In this document: positions 63,466 through 64,000 of the stretch, piece by piece
Numbering within the stretch: position 1 is the stretch's first letter
How the letters are laid out: each line of letters starts with the position of its first letter
Source of the DNA: Salinimicrobium sp035607535
GTDB lineage: Bacteria; Bacteroidota; Bacteroidia; Flavobacteriales; Flavobacteriaceae
DNA length: 64,000 bases
NCBI RefSeq assembly: GCF_035607535.1
Contig: NZ_JAYDZX010000011.1
Location: 1 to 64,000 of the forward strand
Direction: 5' to 3'
Notes under the pieces: generated by a model
Databases searched by the model: none
What the model was told of the DNA's origin: nothing
Seen by the model: only the letters and a program-made list of their open reading frames with translations
Made by a program: the position numbers and the translations under genes

Positions 63466-63607
63466 GGATTAAGGATTAAGGTTTAAGGTTTAAGGTTTAA
63501 GGTTTAAGGTTTAAAATTCAAGATTCAAGATTTAAAATTCAAAATTCAAGGTTCAAGGTTCAAGATTTAAGATTTAAAGTTCAAGATTTAAGGACTAAGG
63601 TTCAATG
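63461..63607. repeat. Heptamer array, 21 unbroken units, overlapping the GT2 stop codon
   Basis: Starts AATAAGG (containing the stop TAA), ATTAAGG, ATTAAGG, TTTAAGG (four times), TTTAAAA, TTCAAGA and continues in phase to TTCAATG at 63601-63607. 147 bases, 21 units. Confidence 0.93.
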
Positions 63608-63612
63608 AGATT

Positions 63613-63649
63613 AAAAAGATCTGCTTTCATTTGGAGCGGATCTTTTTTT
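63613..63649 (+). terminator. Intrinsic terminator after the GT2 gene
   Basis: AAAAAGATCTGC, 11-base loop, GCGGATCTTTTTTT (one G-T pair), directly after the heptamer array, so the array is transcribed in the 3' untranslated region. Confidence 0.88.
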
Positions 63650-63689
63650 GAGGTGGGTAGTTAAGATTCGGAAGATTGCCGGCTTCGCG
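63644..63689 (+). repeat. Direct repeat, copy 1
   Basis: Includes 25 bases (63665-63689: GATTCGGAAGATTGCCGGCT then TCGCG) that recur exactly at 63976-64000, with similar flanks before them (TTTTTTGAGG and a GTAGTTA/GTGGTTA block). Confidence 0.88.
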
Positions 63690-63953
63690 GCTAATACCTT
63701 ACTTACTTTATTCTTTGAATTCCTATAGTTGGTTACAAACAAAATATTAAAAACTGAAGTAAGCGAGCTGTAAAATTTTAGGCTGGCAGTTTAAGCAACA
63801 TTTTCGTAAGCCTGGATTTATTTTGGTTCTTTTGTGCAAAAAAGAACAATTCCTTGCTCTAAAGAATGAGATTGCCGCAGTCGCTTAACAGCTCCTTCGC
63901 AAAGACGGAAAGAACAAAAATAAGGACTAAGGATTAAGGTTTAAGGTTTAAGG

Positions 63954-64000
63954 TTTTTTGAGGGTGAGTGGTTATGATTCGGAAGATTGCCGGCTTCGCG
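63954..64000 (+). repeat. Direct repeat, copy 2 (reaches the window edge)
   Basis: Second copy, 311 bases after the first, again placed behind a short TTTAAGG heptamer run (63931-63955). The part between holds a GATTGCCGCAGTCGCTTAAC-type degenerate repeat at 63870-63905. No gene is supported in 63466-64000. Confidence 0.85.

Overview
The window comes from a Bacteroidota chromosome, almost certainly class Flavobacteriia, family Flavobacteriaceae. Reasons: promoter cores of the form TAnnTTTG recur before genes and four stand in series before a 16S rRNA gene; the gliding-motility pair gldF/gldG sits beside dnaN; and flavobacterial families such as DUF4294, CbpA/CbpM and SusCD-free single-copy housekeeping genes fill the core regions. 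No species is named because nothing here fixes it.

Layout. 1-1100: the 5' end of a 16S gene running off the left edge (minus strand), its leader and four tandem promoters, then hairpin repeats. 1.2-20.8 kb: housekeeping genes (DUF4294, M42 peptidase, topoisomerase IB, acetyl-CoA synthetase, CbpA/CbpM chaperone pair, purC, phoH, a SAM hydroxide adenosyltransferase, gldFG, dnaN, a HigBA toxin-antitoxin pair, mnmE). 21-39 kb: a defence island. It holds an EVE-McrB/McrC type IV system, a wrecked type I restriction-modification operon (hsdM deleted, hsdS reduced to its last codons, hsdR frameshifted in a TG repeat) whose middle is occupied by AT-rich genes including a 1691-residue nuclease-NTPase resembling Avs/STAND defence proteins, and a three-gene HipB-HipS-HipT kinase toxin module with paired operators. 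39-45 kb: a lipoprotein, a TPR histidine kinase with a LytTR response regulator, a secreted protein and an oxidoreductase. 46-51 kb (minus strand): a Tat translocase (TatA, TatC, TatA) next to two ferritin-like proteins carrying Tat-type signals, followed by an ECF sigma factor and its RskA-like anti-sigma factor. 51-57 kb: a GIY-YIG gene bracketed by 127-bp palindromic elements, a LuxR regulator, DUF481 and DUF4407 proteins, a second hsdR fragment, and a Y1 (IS200/RAYT-like) transposase abutting a 67-bp repeat array. 57-64 kb: small membrane, enzyme and lipoprotein genes and a family 2 glycosyltransferase.

The most striking non-coding signal is that many intergenic repeat arrays, although unrelated in sequence, keep an exact 7-bp period (41 unbroken units at 8684-8970, 27 at 12954-13142, 21 at 63461-63607, and others). 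Several begin on the stop codon of the gene before them. They resemble in principle the heptanucleotide STRR arrays of cyanobacteria but with a different consensus at each site.

All identifications are from reading the sequence; no database search was possible. Residue positions are counted by hand and may be off by a few in long proteins.
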